A DNA stretch of 64,000 bases from Dasyornis broadbenti (Eukaryota > Chordata > Aves > Passeriformes > Dasyornithidae), in NCBI GenBank assembly GCA_013397935.1, contig VZRN01005381.1, positions 106,838 through 170,837 on the forward strand, given 5' to 3'. The notes under the pieces are model-generated. The model was not told the origin of the DNA and ran no database searches. It saw only the letters and a program-made list of their open reading frames with translations. Position 1 is the first letter of the stretch, and each line of letters begins with the position of its first letter. Both the position numbers and the translations under genes were made by a program. This document shows positions 47,801 through 61,253 of the stretch, piece after piece.

Positions 47801-50018
47801 AAAACATATCCAATTATGACTGCATGCATGACCTATAGACCTTAAGATATGTACAAAGCATATGCTGTCTTAACTGCATACAAAAAGCTGCCTTACATGA
47901 CAATTCTGTATCTTCAGGAAGAATTTCTACTGACTGTGTAAAATTACATTTGTATAATTTGGCCACTTGTACAGCAGAAACTACCATGGAAGTCTCTAGG
48001 ATGACCAAGTTTTCTTCAGATTTTCTGAGATATTAAATAACACAGTTAGGCAGTAGTAATTAAATAGTAATTATCAATTGATCCATGCACATCAGGAAGG
48101 AAGGAACATGGGGCTTGTCCAAAGACCCACCTTGGGAGCTCGTGCAACAACTAGTCAAGCAGTTTATTGTGAAATCTGCTAGGATTTTAGTCAATAAGTA
48201 GTTCTTAAGCATGTCCATTTTCTCATCTAGGCAGAAACTGGCTGGGGAGTTTTAGGATCCCTTAGGGAATTGATGACTAAGTGCCCTGGCTATAAAAATA
48301 GGCACATCCGTAGTATCCAGCTACATCACAATAGCAACACCAGGACAAAATAGACTTTCATCCTTATGTAACATTGAAGAGTTTTCACACGTATAACACA
48401 GAAGTTATATTTTGCAAAATGTTATAGATTGTGAGTTTACTAAATGCTAAATAATAGATACAATAGAACATTTGCGATTTTTTTCAGGAAATAAAAAACA
48501 AGAGCAAGAGTAAGACCTGGATAGAGATTCTTAAAACAGAGAAATTGTCCTTCACCAACTTGCACTTTTACACTTCATAGTGAGAGTCCACTTGCAAGTT
48601 TTTGTTTGTTTGCTTTTCATAAGAAAATCAGTACAATACTAAATCAGAAAACCCATCCTTATATTTTAGTCTCCTGTTTATGACAGTTGCCAGTAGTGGC
48701 GGTGTTAAGAAAACTTTAAGACTGAAGTTACACAGCAGTTCTTGCCTACTGTATCTTAATTTCATGGAAATATCTGCTAACAATTCCAGAGAAGTTTGCA
48801 TCCAGAGCATTCAAACAGCTGATGTTTCCATCATGTTTTAATTTTTCTAATGTCTTTCTTAGTGTTTGTGTATATGACACTCTGAGGCAAAGAGGTTTTT
48901 GACTGCAAAGTGAGTGTGGATGTGGGTGGGAAAGCACGATAACTCTGCTAGAAGTTTTCTAGAAATTTCTTCCTGGAGATTTCATAGTGGACTGCAGTAC
49001 TGTCACAAAAATAAAATAAACAAAAAGAAAACAAACACAAGTTCAATTACTATTCCTAATTTGCTTTCCTTATGCTATGACTGATAATAGAATAATTCAC
49101 TATATTTCACTCTCAGATATCACTTTTTCTCACTTTGAGAGGCAAAGTGACGTAGTCTTTTCTCACATTAAGAGCTTTCAATATTCATGATTGTTCCTAA
49201 AATCATGGTCAGTTGTTGGTGGATTTTTAATTTTTTTAAGTTCTAACATGATCTAGACATACTACCTATCATCACTGGAAAGAGTGACCATGGTGTCATG
49301 AATTTATGTAGTGATTTAATCAGTGCTTTTTATTTTTTTTTTTTTCATTTTCTTATAGCAAATAATTGCTCTCTACTTTTCAAGGAAGTATCTGTATGAA
49401 TCCAAGATGTGTTTTTATTGAGCACTAAAAGATAATTTGAAATCATTCTTGTTTAGACACTCAACATATTTTCACCATGCACATTGTTTTGAATTTTCCA
49501 CATTAAAATTTATAAACTCTGAAATCCTATACCATATAAAGCAACTGCATGCAAAATTCATCCACTGGGCTTTCAGCATCTACAGCAGAAGCCTGTGTGC
49601 TATGGCATCTATTCATAGGAGATGGAGACAGACAGGAATTTTGAGATCAATGGTTCACTTTTCTTTCCCAGCAAGAAAAAATGAATTGTGCAGTAGAACC
49701 ACTTATCGCTCTCCACAGAACATAATAGCATTCTAGATGACTGTGTCAGATGTAGGCATAGATATTGTAGACAGAGTTAGATGATTTGAACTTCATCTCT
49801 TGTCCAAGGGCTTTCTAAGACATCTAAGATGGAAAGACTTCATCAGAGATATACCAAGTCTTTGCTTATCATGCTTTTTAATAGGATATCCATCCACTCT
49901 GAAAAATGACCTAAGCTGTTTTATGATATATAAACTGTTCTGGTATAAATTTAGCCTTCATTCACAAACAACATTCCTAGTCCTTAGTACTGGAATGGTG
50001 GTTATTTTTTTTTCTTTG

Positions 50019-50020
<2 letters not shown>
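44886..50020. other. Non-coding DNA
   Basis: About 5 kb without a supported gene. A 102-codon frame (44873-45181 +) and others at 46254-46472 (+) and 49437-49736 (+) have no recognised domain, splice context or codon signal. It contains a 30-bp minisatellite (47501-47573), a short quasi-palindrome (about 46828-46848) and T-rich runs near 49330-49345. Confidence 0.55.
47501..47573. repeat. 30-bp minisatellite, about 2.4 units
   Basis: Unit GGAAAGCAAAGAAGAACATG + AAACAGGAGT at 47501-47530, a second unit at 47531-47560 with a few changes, and a partial third to 47573. In the minus-strand frame at 47392-47619 it gives a 10-residue repeat rich in F, L and V, not considered a gene. Confidence 0.92.
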
Positions 50021-50087
<67 letters not shown>

Positions 50088-50148
50088 TTTTTTTTTTTTT
50101 TTTTTTTTGTTGTTTGTTTGTTCTTTTTTTTTTGGTTTTTTTTTTTTT
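50021..50148. repeat. Very long poly-T tract
   Basis: A 66-base uninterrupted T run (50021-50086) followed by T-rich sequence with isolated G and C to 50148, preceded by a shorter T-rich lead-in from about 50004. It could be a minus-strand poly-A tail, whose body should then lie to the right, but no poly-A signal or transposon is recognised there. It could also be an expanded homopolymer whose true length is uncertain. The phenylalanine-rich frame 49800-50213 is an artefact of it. Confidence 0.95.
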
Positions 50149-51443
50149 ACTTAATATATAAAATAATCAAGGAGAAACACAAAACAGTTAAGTCACAAAA
50201 TAGGATTAGTTAGTGAGTAGTCACAGGTAATATTCTAAAGAGAAATACTGCTTTCTGTAAAATTCCAACTCCAATCCAGAAAATAGTTTGATTATGAAAA
50301 TTCTTAAGATTATGACATTTTGAATTGTACAATGGGCAGTTCATACCTTCTGAGATCAGTCACTAAATCAATAGAACAAAAGAATTTTTGTTTTAATTAA
50401 CAAGAATTTTTTGTGTTATCAAGAAAAACAGACTTGAAATCTAACCTAAGGATCGTACCTAATACCCCATTAAGCCCCATTAAGCTCCTGTAAGAAACTT
50501 TAATGTCTATCTGAAGAATAGACAACCTTTACAAAACTCCCATTCAGAAAACAGATTACAGTTTACGTAAGCAAGGCTTTCTGTAGCAGAAAAGAGTTTA
50601 TGGTCTCATTAAAGGAAGGGAAGCCTGTGAGTATGGCAGCTGACACACTCCACAGGGGATTTGTCTTTATAAATACTTGTTTTCCACTGGGGTTTGTGGA
50701 GTGTATAAGAACAATCAAAAAGAAAGAAAAAATGGTTTCATAAAATTGTAGCGACTTAATTAAAGCCTATTGCATACACATTTTTTACTGCAAAGAGGAA
50801 AACTAGAGAATTTTATTTCACTTTAATAACTAGATAAGTTTCCTGGGTAAGTAACACAGATATTCAACACAATTTCACAAAGAAATTAATTCCATGCTTT
50901 GTATCTATCTCAGTCTCAGCTAATACTCTGACTGCTACAAAAACCTTTCATGTAGACCTGCTCCTTTCCACAATTTACATTTTCCACTGGCTCAGTTGGT
51001 CATTTTATTAATCAAAGTATAATTAAATGACATACTCTATTTCAAACTATTTCTAAAAGGGTCACTACGTACTAATCCATCATAGCTAGAAAATGTAGTA
51101 ACACTACAGTAGCAAGTGAATAATCAAATAACAAAGACATTATAGTCCTATTTACAAATAGGCATTGTCAGATATGTCAGGTATATGACACTGAGGGATC
51201 CATATAATTTTCAGTATTGAACAATTTATGAACAAATATAGTAGGTACAAATGCTATAAAGTTTTTGAAAATTATTGGGGTGATTATACCAAGGTCTACT
51301 AGTATCTAAAACACTATTCCAGTCACAACCTTATCTGGCATTACAGGCTCTTCAAAAATTTAGCTACATAAATGAAAAAACCATCCCCACAACAACCCCC
51401 AAAATAAAAACAAAGCTAAAACTACTAGTGTGTAAAAGCCAGA
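50149..51443. other. Non-coding AT-rich DNA
   Basis: About 1.3 kb. A 10-bp direct repeat CCCCATTAAG occurs twice near 50465-50485. No gene, poly-A signal or transposon body was recognised next to the poly-T tract. Confidence 0.55.
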
Positions 51444-52021
51444 CCTGGTGGGTTGACCTTGGCTGAATGCTAGCTGACTGCCAAGTTTCTCTTTCATTCT
51501 CTTTCCCAGCAGGATGGGAGAGGAGAAAAGATGGAAAAAATCTTGTGGGTCAAGATAATGGCAGTTTTAAAAAGCAAAAGAAGAAGTTGCACATGGAACC
51601 AAAGAAAAATAGAAGCTTTTATGCCCTAATTCTCATTAACAGTGATGTTTGGCCACTTCCCAGAAGCAGGACTTCAGAACACATAGTGCTTGCTCTGAAA
51701 GACAAACATCATAATGACAAATGTTTACTCCACTCCTTTCTCTTAGCATTTGTTGCTGAGCAGTGTCCCTATGGTATGGAATATCCCTTTGGTCAGTTTG
51801 GATCATCTGTCCCAGCTGTATCCCCTCCCGAGGTTTTGCCCAGCTCAAACCTACTGGTGAGGGGGCAATGCTAGAGAGCCAGCCCTGATGCTGTGCCAGC
51901 TCTGCTCAGCAGTAGCCAAAGCACTGCAGTGTTACCAATGGCCCTCCAGCCACCAATGCAAAGCACAGCACTGAGACGGCTGTCATGGAAAATGAACTCC
52001 AGCTCAACCAGACCCAAAACA
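51444..52021 (-). mobile_element. Solo LTR, family B (ERVL-like), with near-perfect TSD
   Basis: The plus strand opens CCTGGTGGGTTGACCTTGGC, where the terminal TG has mutated to CC, and closes CTCAACCAGACCCAAAACA. Between are TCAAGATAATGGCAG, TCCCTATGGTATGGAATATC, CCTTTGGTCAGTTTGGATCA, CAGCTCTGCTCAGCAGTAGC and CAATGCAAAGCACAGCACTG. On the minus strand a CATAAAAG TATA-like word lies near 51616-51623. The flanks are CCAGA (51439-51443) and CCAGG (52022-52026), four of five identical, consistent with a 5-bp duplication. Length is 578 bases. The 135-codon frame at 51467-51874 is a by-product. Confidence 0.9.
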
Positions 52022-55000
52022 CCAGGTTAAATCAAACGTTTAAACAAGTGCAGTCTTGCATAGGTGAATACAGACGTATTCCAATACCATAATTCAGAAA
52101 ACTCCTTTCTAAACTTCTTAGATGATTAAGACTTTGATATTCCTTCATTACTTAAAATTATATCACTAGAAGTCTTATTAGGACAATTACCTTTCGTGAG
52201 ATACCTACTTGAATATCTATATCTACCTTGAAGTAATTTCAGACCCGAAATTAAGTACTCGTATTTTAAAATCTCCTGGAGGGCATTGTGTATTAGGCCT
52301 TTTCAAAACTAGATTAACAGACTACCAGCACAGAATTCAGTTATAAACACAGATAAAGCATGAGTTGTCAATTGCTTAAAGTACAGTCCCAGCCAAAGAA
52401 GCCTTCAGAAAATGACTCCTGCAACCCGCAGTGAATGACCAATTCTTCAAGCTCACAAATTCATAGGTAGGTTAAAGGAGATAGTATTGTGTGTTGATCT
52501 TGCCTGGTAGTCAGGTGTCCAACAAACTGTTCTCTCACTTCCCACCCTGCTCCAGCAGTCACAAATTAAAGGAAAAAGCTTGTGGCTCAACGGAAGGGCA
52601 TTGAGTTAATCTATTTGACAAATTATTTGAGAAAGTTAATGAAATTTTTTTGTCTTTGTAAAGAAAAAAAATTGACCAAATAGGAGATAAACTATTTATA
52701 TGAGCACAAGTCTCTTACAGTTCTCAGATTTCAATGACGTTGGCTCATTTTCTTTCGTTTGGTTGTCCTTACAGCTAATACTCTTCAGACATTTTCTATG
52801 ACTGATGTTACAGTTTCGCTACTATAATTAATGTAATTGAAACTAAATAGCTAATGTATCCCCATGAAAAATCTGGGTTTTTTTGGAATCAATACATACA
52901 ATTAGAAATATGCTACACAGGGATTTCTATTCATAGCTTGAAACGCTTTTATTTCCAGCCCTGGTCATGGAAGCTAAATATAGCTATCATTCTACTGCTG
53001 CCTGGTATCAGGCTACCTTACTCTTGGCATTATAATGGACTCAAAACTCTTAATTATTCTCATAATCATTGGTTCTATGACAAGAACCCATTTTGGATGA
53101 ATCATCTTAAAATGGCACAATTCCAAATTGGTCCTGATCAAACAGCACTTTTTGGAACTTCTACACTTTTTTTATGACTTGAAATAAAATTAAAGCATGA
53201 TATATATGATGGAATGCCATTAATATTGACTATTGCTCTGCTTATCTCGCAAACTGGCAATGACATACTGTGAGGGAGATGAGTGTGAAGCAGTTAAATA
53301 TTCCACATAATACATGTCTAATAAATATACTGTTTCTATTAATCATTCTGCATAGATTTTCCACTTCATTCCAACAGTTCTCAATTAAAGTTTTAAGAAT
53401 TATAATGACTTTAAAACAGTAAACTTTATTCTACACCAAGCATTAGTTATGCCATCATTAGTTATGTCTAATTCATTGGAAAAATGATCTCTGGCAGATT
53501 TATGGTGGTTTTTTTATTAATTTTTATGTCCTCATAGGTTTCATTGCAAAGTGAGGATTGAGGGAATTATTTAAACACTAGGCATGAAATAGCCATAATG
53601 TGTGTGTTCAGAGAAAGACAGTTGCTTACTTGCAGGCAACAAGAACTGTGGGAAATTCAATAAATGAATTCGAAAGAGAAGGAAGTCTATTCAAAGGAAA
53701 TCTTTACAATGTGGTGAAAGAAATATGGGTTAAATTTTTAACATTGAAATATGTTCAATTTATGATAATCATGGCTTTATGAGATTTTGGCTGTCGTGTT
53801 TTAATTTTTTTTAACTTTGAAATATCACATGAATCAAGATCAGAATTTCTCAGAGAAATACTATATGCATTAGAATATGAGATTGTTGACTTTCAGGTGA
53901 ATTTTTAACTGCTATATACTATACACTGGTTTAATTATATGATTACTGTCTAGGTATGGAAAATTATTCTCCACTCATATTTCCTCATAATTAATCTATT
54001 TTAGGCTATTACTACCAATTTAGGTATATATTTAATGTGTTTTTATTATTTACTCTTTTTTATTAAATTGAAAACTGAGTAAGCAATATATAGAGAAAAA
54101 TGAAAACATATTCTGAATAGGAAAAATGAGAGCTTTTTCATGTTTTTTTCCTATTTTCTCTCACTGAATCACATTTTTACTTAAAAACTTTTATCTTCTG
54201 TGGTATAAAACCAGTCAATTCCTTTCATGCAACAGAAGCAGATTTTTCTATGTCCATATCTACAAGATTTTTTTCTGTTCTAAAATATTTTCTTTAAATT
54301 AGGTGTTTTTTTGTGGTTTTTTTTTCCCACTACCCTCTTGGATAACAACACCAATAACAAATTTGGTTATTTACTGCAAATCTTAGGAAAGATATTGTTT
54401 CGTAATTTACACAAGCCAGAAAAAGCCTTCACTTTTGAATATGACATTAATTAACTAAAAACTTACTATTTAACATACTTAAACATTGCATACTACCACA
54501 ACTCAGAACTGAAATCTTTATATTTTACACCAGTAACTCTTCAGAGAGCCACACAGATACCACAGGTTTCAGAATCTGCAGAGATTGTGCATATTCTGTC
54601 CTTCAATGTTTTCAAGACCTAAAAGGACAGAGCCGCATGGTCTGATTTCTGAGCTGGCTCTAATTTAAGCAGAAGTCAGACATTCACAGGTCATTTCAAA
54701 TCTGAACAATTCTGTGCTTATGTGATTTGAAGCTTAGATGCCCCCATTTTTTTAACAGAACAACTAAGGAAAAAACTTCTAAAAATGCCATCAAATATTT
54801 TAAGATTTACTGCTGGTGATGAGACAGTGCAGGACATTGTTCTGATTTGCTTGTTCCTTTTTGGGCAGGTTTATTTTTTTTTCTTTTTCCCCCTGACGTT
54901 TCTAAATAATTGTTTTACAGTAGACTCCTTTTGTTGCTCAACCCATTTTCATTATAGCCTTTGTTCTATGTATTTTGTGGTGGTTTTTCTATACACTAGA

Positions 55001-56669
55001 GGCAGAATTAATTTCCCCTAAGTCTGGCCCCCTGAAATGCATTATGGAGTCTAATATTTTATGCTGGCTCTGTAGTTAACAGAAAGAAAACGGCATCTCT
55101 AGAGGATGGCTAATATCACAATAACAAAATAGATATCTAAAATGGTAAGAATTAATTTCTTTTTAAACCTCCTTTCTTCTTTACTGGAAGAGCCCAGGTA
55201 ATTAGCAAGGAATTGATGCAACCTTTACACAGTCAAAATCAGGATAAAGTAATAACATATACTAAGATTAGTTTGGTTAACGTTGTTTCCCTGTGGTACT
55301 TTCTGCATAGTTATGCTCAGATATTTTCAAAGATTTGTATTCTTGTGGTCACTTTGCACTGGCTGCTCAGGACTTACTGTTGATATACCCTGTGAGTAAG
55401 TTTATAAGCTGAGGGTTTTTCTACATTTTAAAATGGCTTATGTAGATTTGTCCACAAATTAGTTGACATGAGATTTTGATTTAAATATACATCAGTCAGA
55501 ACGCTTACTAGACAGTTAACTTTGGCTGGTACTCTTGCCTGATTTGAAAACTATGTTCACATTTCTCATCTCATTCTTTCTAGCATCTTTAAATCTATCT
55601 CTAGAGTGAAAAATTTAAGAATCTGGAATACAAGGAATCCAGTGTATAATCAAAAGTTTCTAATTATGTTTTACAAACTTTTTATGCATTTTTCCATGCA
55701 TGGAATAAACTATGCATGTTTTTTTATATAATGCTAGGTAGGAACTATTGCATTATGCAAGCATGAGAAGACAAGGTTAGTTTATTCTTTGGTCATGATG
55801 CACAAATAAGGTATTAATTCATTATGCAAATGAGGTTCACATCTGGAATAGTCATTTTGGTAAATATGAGTCATCATATACAAACTCATAAACAGGAAAT
55901 ATTTTTGTTAGGATAGCAATAAGGACTAATTTCCATTGCTGAGTTAGTGAACACCCATAAATGTGGTGATTTATTATTGTAGAAGTAGAAAGATTTGCTC
56001 CTGACTGGGAAAAATGAGACTAAATGAGACTACTAAATCCTCAGGGATACATCATTCTCTGGTATTTGCTTTGTTTGCATGCACTTTCTTGCATCACTCA
56101 TATGAATCTTAGGAAAGCTTCTTTTCTATACATAACTCAAATCTAAAAGAATTTTGACTTGATGCCTAGAAATTTAGCAAGCAATTGAGTTTTTGAAGGG
56201 AATACAAAAGTTATCCCATAGCTTTTATTCATGTAACCAGAAAGAAGCCAGGTGGAAGACTGTCAAATTTAGTTTTGAAAGAGCACCCTTCAAGGCTCTG
56301 CAAGGGAAAAGAATGCCCTAGCAATGCACTGATGGAGAAATGAATTAAAGACTTTGCTGTCTTTTCCATCTCTAGTATTTTTTAGATCTTAAGCTTCATT
56401 ATTGTGTCGTTGATCAGATGCCACAGAAAGAAATTTCTCTAAGCTGGTAAAGCATCAAGAGAGAAAGTGTCCAGAAAGAAAAGAAATACATCTGATACCT
56501 AAATAGAAGGGTTTCAAATGGCAGAAAATACCACAATAGTGTAAAAGATAATTCTGTAGATAATTCTGTCTACAACCTCACTTCTGTTGCATATATTGGC
56601 AAATCTAAGAGAAACAAAAACAGCTAATGACCCTTCTGCATCAACATAGAGAACAGGATTATAAATGTG
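52022..56669. other. Non-coding AT-rich DNA
   Basis: About 4.6 kb without a supported gene. The 107-codon frame at 52854-53177 (+) shows no domain. The interval 55680-55870 contains a cluster of ATGCA-type words and a perfect octamer. A 12-bp direct repeat (GATAATTCTGTA/C) lies near 56548-56571. Confidence 0.55.
55680..55870. other. Candidate regulatory block rich in octamer-like words
   Basis: Within 190 bases: TTATGCATTTTTCCATGCAT, CTATGCATG, CATTATGCAAGCATG, and a perfect octamer ATGCAAAT at 55824-55831, followed by ATGAGTCATC (an AP-1-like TGAGTCA). Such clustering is typical of POU/homeodomain-bound enhancers, but these words are AT-rich and some are expected by chance. Confidence 0.3.
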
Positions 56670-57212
56670 CTCAATTCTAATGAGACCCCACCTGGAGTAC
56701 TGCAGCCAGCTCTGGGGCCCCTGACAAAAGGAGGACATGGACCTAATGGACTGAGTCCAGAGTAGGGCCACGAAGATGTTCAGAGGATTGGAATACCTCT
56801 CCTGAGAAGGCAGGCTGAGAGAACTGGGGCTATTAATCCTTGAGAAAGCTTAAAGGTGATCTTCTAACACCTTTCCAGTGCTTAAACAGTACTTAAAAGA
56901 CAGCTGGAGAGAGAATTTTTACAAGACTTTGAGGGGTAATGACTTTAAACTGAAAGAGGGTAGAGTTAGATTGGATTTCTTTTCTTATTTCTTATTAGGG
57001 AGTAACTTCTTTACTGTGAGGGTGAGTCACAGAACAGGTTGCCCAGAGAAGTGGATGCCTCATCCCTGGTAGTGCTCAAGCCCAGGCTGGATGGGTCTTT
57101 GCTGGGGCAGCCTGGTCTAGCGGAAAGTGTCCCTGCCCAGGCCAGGGGGATCAGAATTAAGTGATCTTTAAAGTCCCTTCCAGCCTAAATCATTCTATGA
57201 TACGATGACGAT
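56670..57212 (+). mobile_element. CR1 LINE, 5'-truncated, with 3' tail
   Basis: TAATGAGACCCCACCTGGAG, TACTGCAGCCAGCTCTGGGG, AGGACATGGACCTAATGGAC, TTTAAACTGAAAGAGGGTAG, GAACAGGTTGCCCAGAGAAG, AGGCTGGATGGGTCTTTGCT, AAGTGATCTTTAAAGTCCCT and CATTCTATGATACGATGACG. It covers the end of ORF2 (LVRPHLEYCSQLWG region, broken) and the entire 3' UTR. Some internal sequence is diverged near 56850-56910. Confidence 0.93.
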
Positions 57213-60200
57213 CCTGTGAAACAGTGTTGGATTCTGCTGTTTATATTATTTGTTTGAGGTATATTGTGTTTTACTCATAATGATGAGGGTTTCTTATATG
57301 TCAAAGAGCTAGCAAACACATCATAAATTTATTAACAACATTTATTTATAGTGGAAATTATTCCATATTGGAATTTAAAAAGAAAATCAAGGAAAACATT
57401 AGGTCAAATAATGAAATGGGCTCTCCTTCTGTGTCAGGTGAAATGGAAAAAAAGACTGTGGTTAACTGGGGCATAAACGTTGCAAGGCAGAAAAGAATTA
57501 AAACTGCTTTACAGGTACATAAGATAGTATATTTTAAATAAAAAGGAGTTTCAGTACCATGCAAGGTACATTACCCTTATTTCTCTTTTCATGATTTAAT
57601 AATGTGGTCCACAGTCCCTTGTCCTGGGCTATCAGGATTGTTGATTTTTTTAGGCACGGCACAGCAATGCCTCATTGTAAAGGTACTTGGGAAGAAACTA
57701 GCCTGTGAGATTTCAAAAGGTTCCCAAAATAGGAATTAATGGTATTATATTGTTTACATACTAGAGTAATTTTTCAGTTGTTAGCAGTCCATCCATTTCC
57801 TCCTTGCATAGGTCTATTTGGTCTGTGTGTGTACAAAACAGGAATAGAAACCTGACATCTCTGTAGAGACAAATATCTAAGTAATTTTGGTTCTTCAGAA
57901 AGATAGCTACTGCAGGGATTAAAAAAGAAGACATAAAGGAAACAAACCTTTCTTTCATGTGAACTGTGACCAAAAGATAATAACTGTGCACCAGTCACTT
58001 GTATTTTAGCTTAAGTATTTTAACGCATGTATTTTAGCTTACAGTGAGTCTTGTAAATTGCCATGTACAAGACTCTCTGTGTTAGCAAAAGACCAGATCA
58101 ATGGAATAGTATCCTAAAGTCCTAAATATTTTGTTGTTGCCCTAAGATATTTCTCGGAATAAATCTTCAGTGTTAGGAGATTATTTAGGTGACCCAGTGA
58201 GTTTTTTATTTCCCACCCCTCCCATGCCCCATTTTTAAAAGCATGATTTTATTTATCAATTAAATGGAAATAAAACAAAATCAAATCAAATTTAATAAAA
58301 AAGAAGAAAAGAAAGTGGTAGACGTGAGCACAGGAACTTTGCAAGACATTTATTTAATAAAATGCTAATAATTATTCACAAATGGTCTCTTAATAAATCA
58401 GAAAAATAATTCTCAAACAAATGCCAAGAGGTTTTCTGTCCATCCATTAAAACTGCACCATTTAATTAAGTCAATAAACCAGCAGGTAACATTATCTTCT
58501 ACAGACTTAAATGTGTTTTTCACAAGTTAAATGGAAGACTTAATTCCAATTATACACTAATGCTATTGCATTAAAGATTATTACTTTTCTTTTAAAGAAC
58601 TGGTCATGTTGTTTATGGAAAGAAATAAATCCACTTTACTTTCATTACTGGGTATTTAAAGATTCTTGAAATCTTAACATGTAAGGAGTCATAAACCAGA
58701 TCAAGGAATATTGCTGCTTGTCTTACTTTTTTCTATCTGAATGGACTCTTCATGTCCTTACTCCTCTTTAAAACATTCCAGTTCATTGGATTTATTCTTC
58801 CTTCAGCATGGTTATTTGGGGGAGGTGGCGGGATGGAGGATTCTACTGTACCTCTTTCAAGACTATCAGGGAAGCAAGAGAAAGGAAATAGATTGTCTTA
58901 AAAAACATTAAAATAGCCCCAAACAAACCTGTGACTGAGGAGAAAACCCCATAACCATGTGCTCCATCCTAGATAAGCCCTCAGGATGGTGATGACTTCT
59001 TAAAAATCTACTTTCTCCCTTCAGCTTACTAAAGGACCAGGGGAAGGTTGAGCATAACATCCAAAATTAATTGAAGGTTATGCATTACAATGATAATTTT
59101 TCTATTAATGAAGTGTTTTTGCAACAATTAGATCATATGGATTGGTAAACTGTTAATTGATCTAACTCCTGGCTCTGTGTATAGGATGTGTTCCCTTTTT
59201 CCCAAAACAATAATCTGGGTGTAACATAACGGAAAACATGGAATGGTAGAGCGGAAAATTCAACAACTGTTGTAAGATTGAATAAGAGCAAGACTACAAG
59301 ATGATTATTTCTTATACCAGAATATGTTGAAAAGAAAATAACACAAATTAGATGAGGGATCAAGTGTGTTACACAAAATCTCCTAAGATGACATCTCAGA
59401 TTTCAAATGAATGATTGTATTTTTGATAGTTTTGGACTTTCGTTTCTATTCTGCTTATGTAAGAAACCTCAAAACCCCCTCGCCCAAAATAAAAACACCC
59501 TACCCTAGACCCACCCTTGTTCGTATCTCATAAAAAACCAGGAATTTTAGATTATTATTTTTTATTTCGAAATTTAGCAAAGTATGGAAAAACACACTGC
59601 CTTGCCACCAGCTCTTGTTTTCCTTGAGTTGGTGTGGGTAATCATTTGGGGGGGAGGGTGATACCATACCATTTGTCACAAAAAAACTGAACACTATATT
59701 TATTTCAGTTTTAATTTAGGTAGAAGAATAATCTTTCTCTTCCAATACTTATTCCCATGTATCTCATTTCATTTAGAATCTCAAAATATAATAACCTCAG
59801 CTATAAAACATAATAAATTTCACTGAATTCCCCATCACCAGATTAAAAAGAATCGGTTTGATGGAAAAATAAGACTCAAACAATATTTTTAGAATTCTTT
59901 CTTCAACTCTGTAGCTGAAACTGTAGTAATTAGCTATTTTTTCTCTTTTCTCTCTAAAAAGATCATATGCAGTTCAAGACTGCATAAAACAGTTCAAGAC
60001 CTTTTAAATGTATTCTCTACAATACATCCTTCAGCTTTAAGTCACCTGTGTCCAGAGTTCTTAATAAAAACCACAACACATAGCATGAGGGAAATCCCAA
60101 GAAAAATCCTATTAGCTGTCTAAAGTTACCCATAAGAAAAAATAAGTATGGGTGTATTTCTGATCTGTTTCTGAACTGCTGGAAGTTTTTTTGAAGAAGG

Positions 60201-61253
60201 GATGTATAGACTGCTCTGGATCTATTGCTCAAAACTGAGAGTGAATGCCTACAAATACTGTTTACAAAAACATGCGTTTTCTTTCTTCTTCCATTCAAAT
60301 GTAGATTATGTTCTTTTAAATCTGCTATCTTAATTGTAAGATCAATTGCCTCAGGACTATGAAAAATATAAAATTTCAGTTTCACCTTGTGACTTTCAAA
60401 TCCTCAGTTCTAATTTTCCTATTCCCACATGGATTTCTAAATCATCAATGCAGAGGTTAATGGCATGGACTCTACACCATGGTGATAAGCAAAGACACTC
60501 TATTGCAAAAATCCAGGGTTCTTCAACTGTTACACTGTTATGAGTTTACATACTTGTGAGGCACAACAAATGTGTTTAACCAACCACCACAAACCACGAT
60601 AGGAACATGCTTCAGGTGTAACCAACCACCAACCCCACTGTGTGAGCACTTATTGGTTCTAACAATTGTTTTCCAGTTATGTAACTTGTTTTTCACCTCT
60701 AGTTTAGCTGAGTCATTCCCAGAATGCTCTCTGGTTAGCCAAAGTAGCAGAAGTGAGCAAGGATTTTACAAGGGCAACAAGGCCCTCATTTTGTAAGGCC
60801 TTTCTGCTCTGCAACACATCAACAAATTCTATGAGGGATCATGCATCATATCTTCCATGGTAACTGGTTCGTGGTAAGGCAAAGAACACAAATGATAGGT
60901 CATAGCAGTTGCCTGATGGTCGGGTTTCTGCTATAGATCTACTAATGCTTACTTAAGTATTCTGGCTCTTAGAACAAATCTAGAAATAACTAAGGATGAG
61001 AAAGCCTTTTTCTTTTAGCTCTGAAAGTTAATGCATTCCATAACTTCAAGCTGATGCAGAATAAGCACTTTCCTGGAAAACTGTGAGCAAGGCAGTAAGG
61101 TAATTTTTACATGATTGTTTGTCTTAAATGTTGATTCAGTCTTACCCATGCAGAACTCTGGAAACTCATTCATTTTATCCCACTCTAACCTAGAAGGTAT
61201 TTCATGGCCAAGACCTTGAGCTTGGGACACTGTACCTACACTTTACATCTTCA
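57213..61253. other. Non-coding AT-rich DNA
   Basis: About 4 kb without a supported gene or classified repeat. An 11-bp direct repeat (CAGTTCAAGAC) lies near 59970-60001. The 122-codon frame at 60017-60385 (-) has no recognised domain. Confidence 0.55.

Noticed and set aside
49800..50213. 137-codon frame with a long phenylalanine run
   Set aside because: It is simply the poly-T tract read as codons; no plausible protein.
51467..51874. 135-codon frame in a family B LTR
   Set aside because: Antisense to the LTR and without domains.
52854..53177. 107-codon frame
   Set aside because: No recognised motif and no supporting transcript signals; chance frame.
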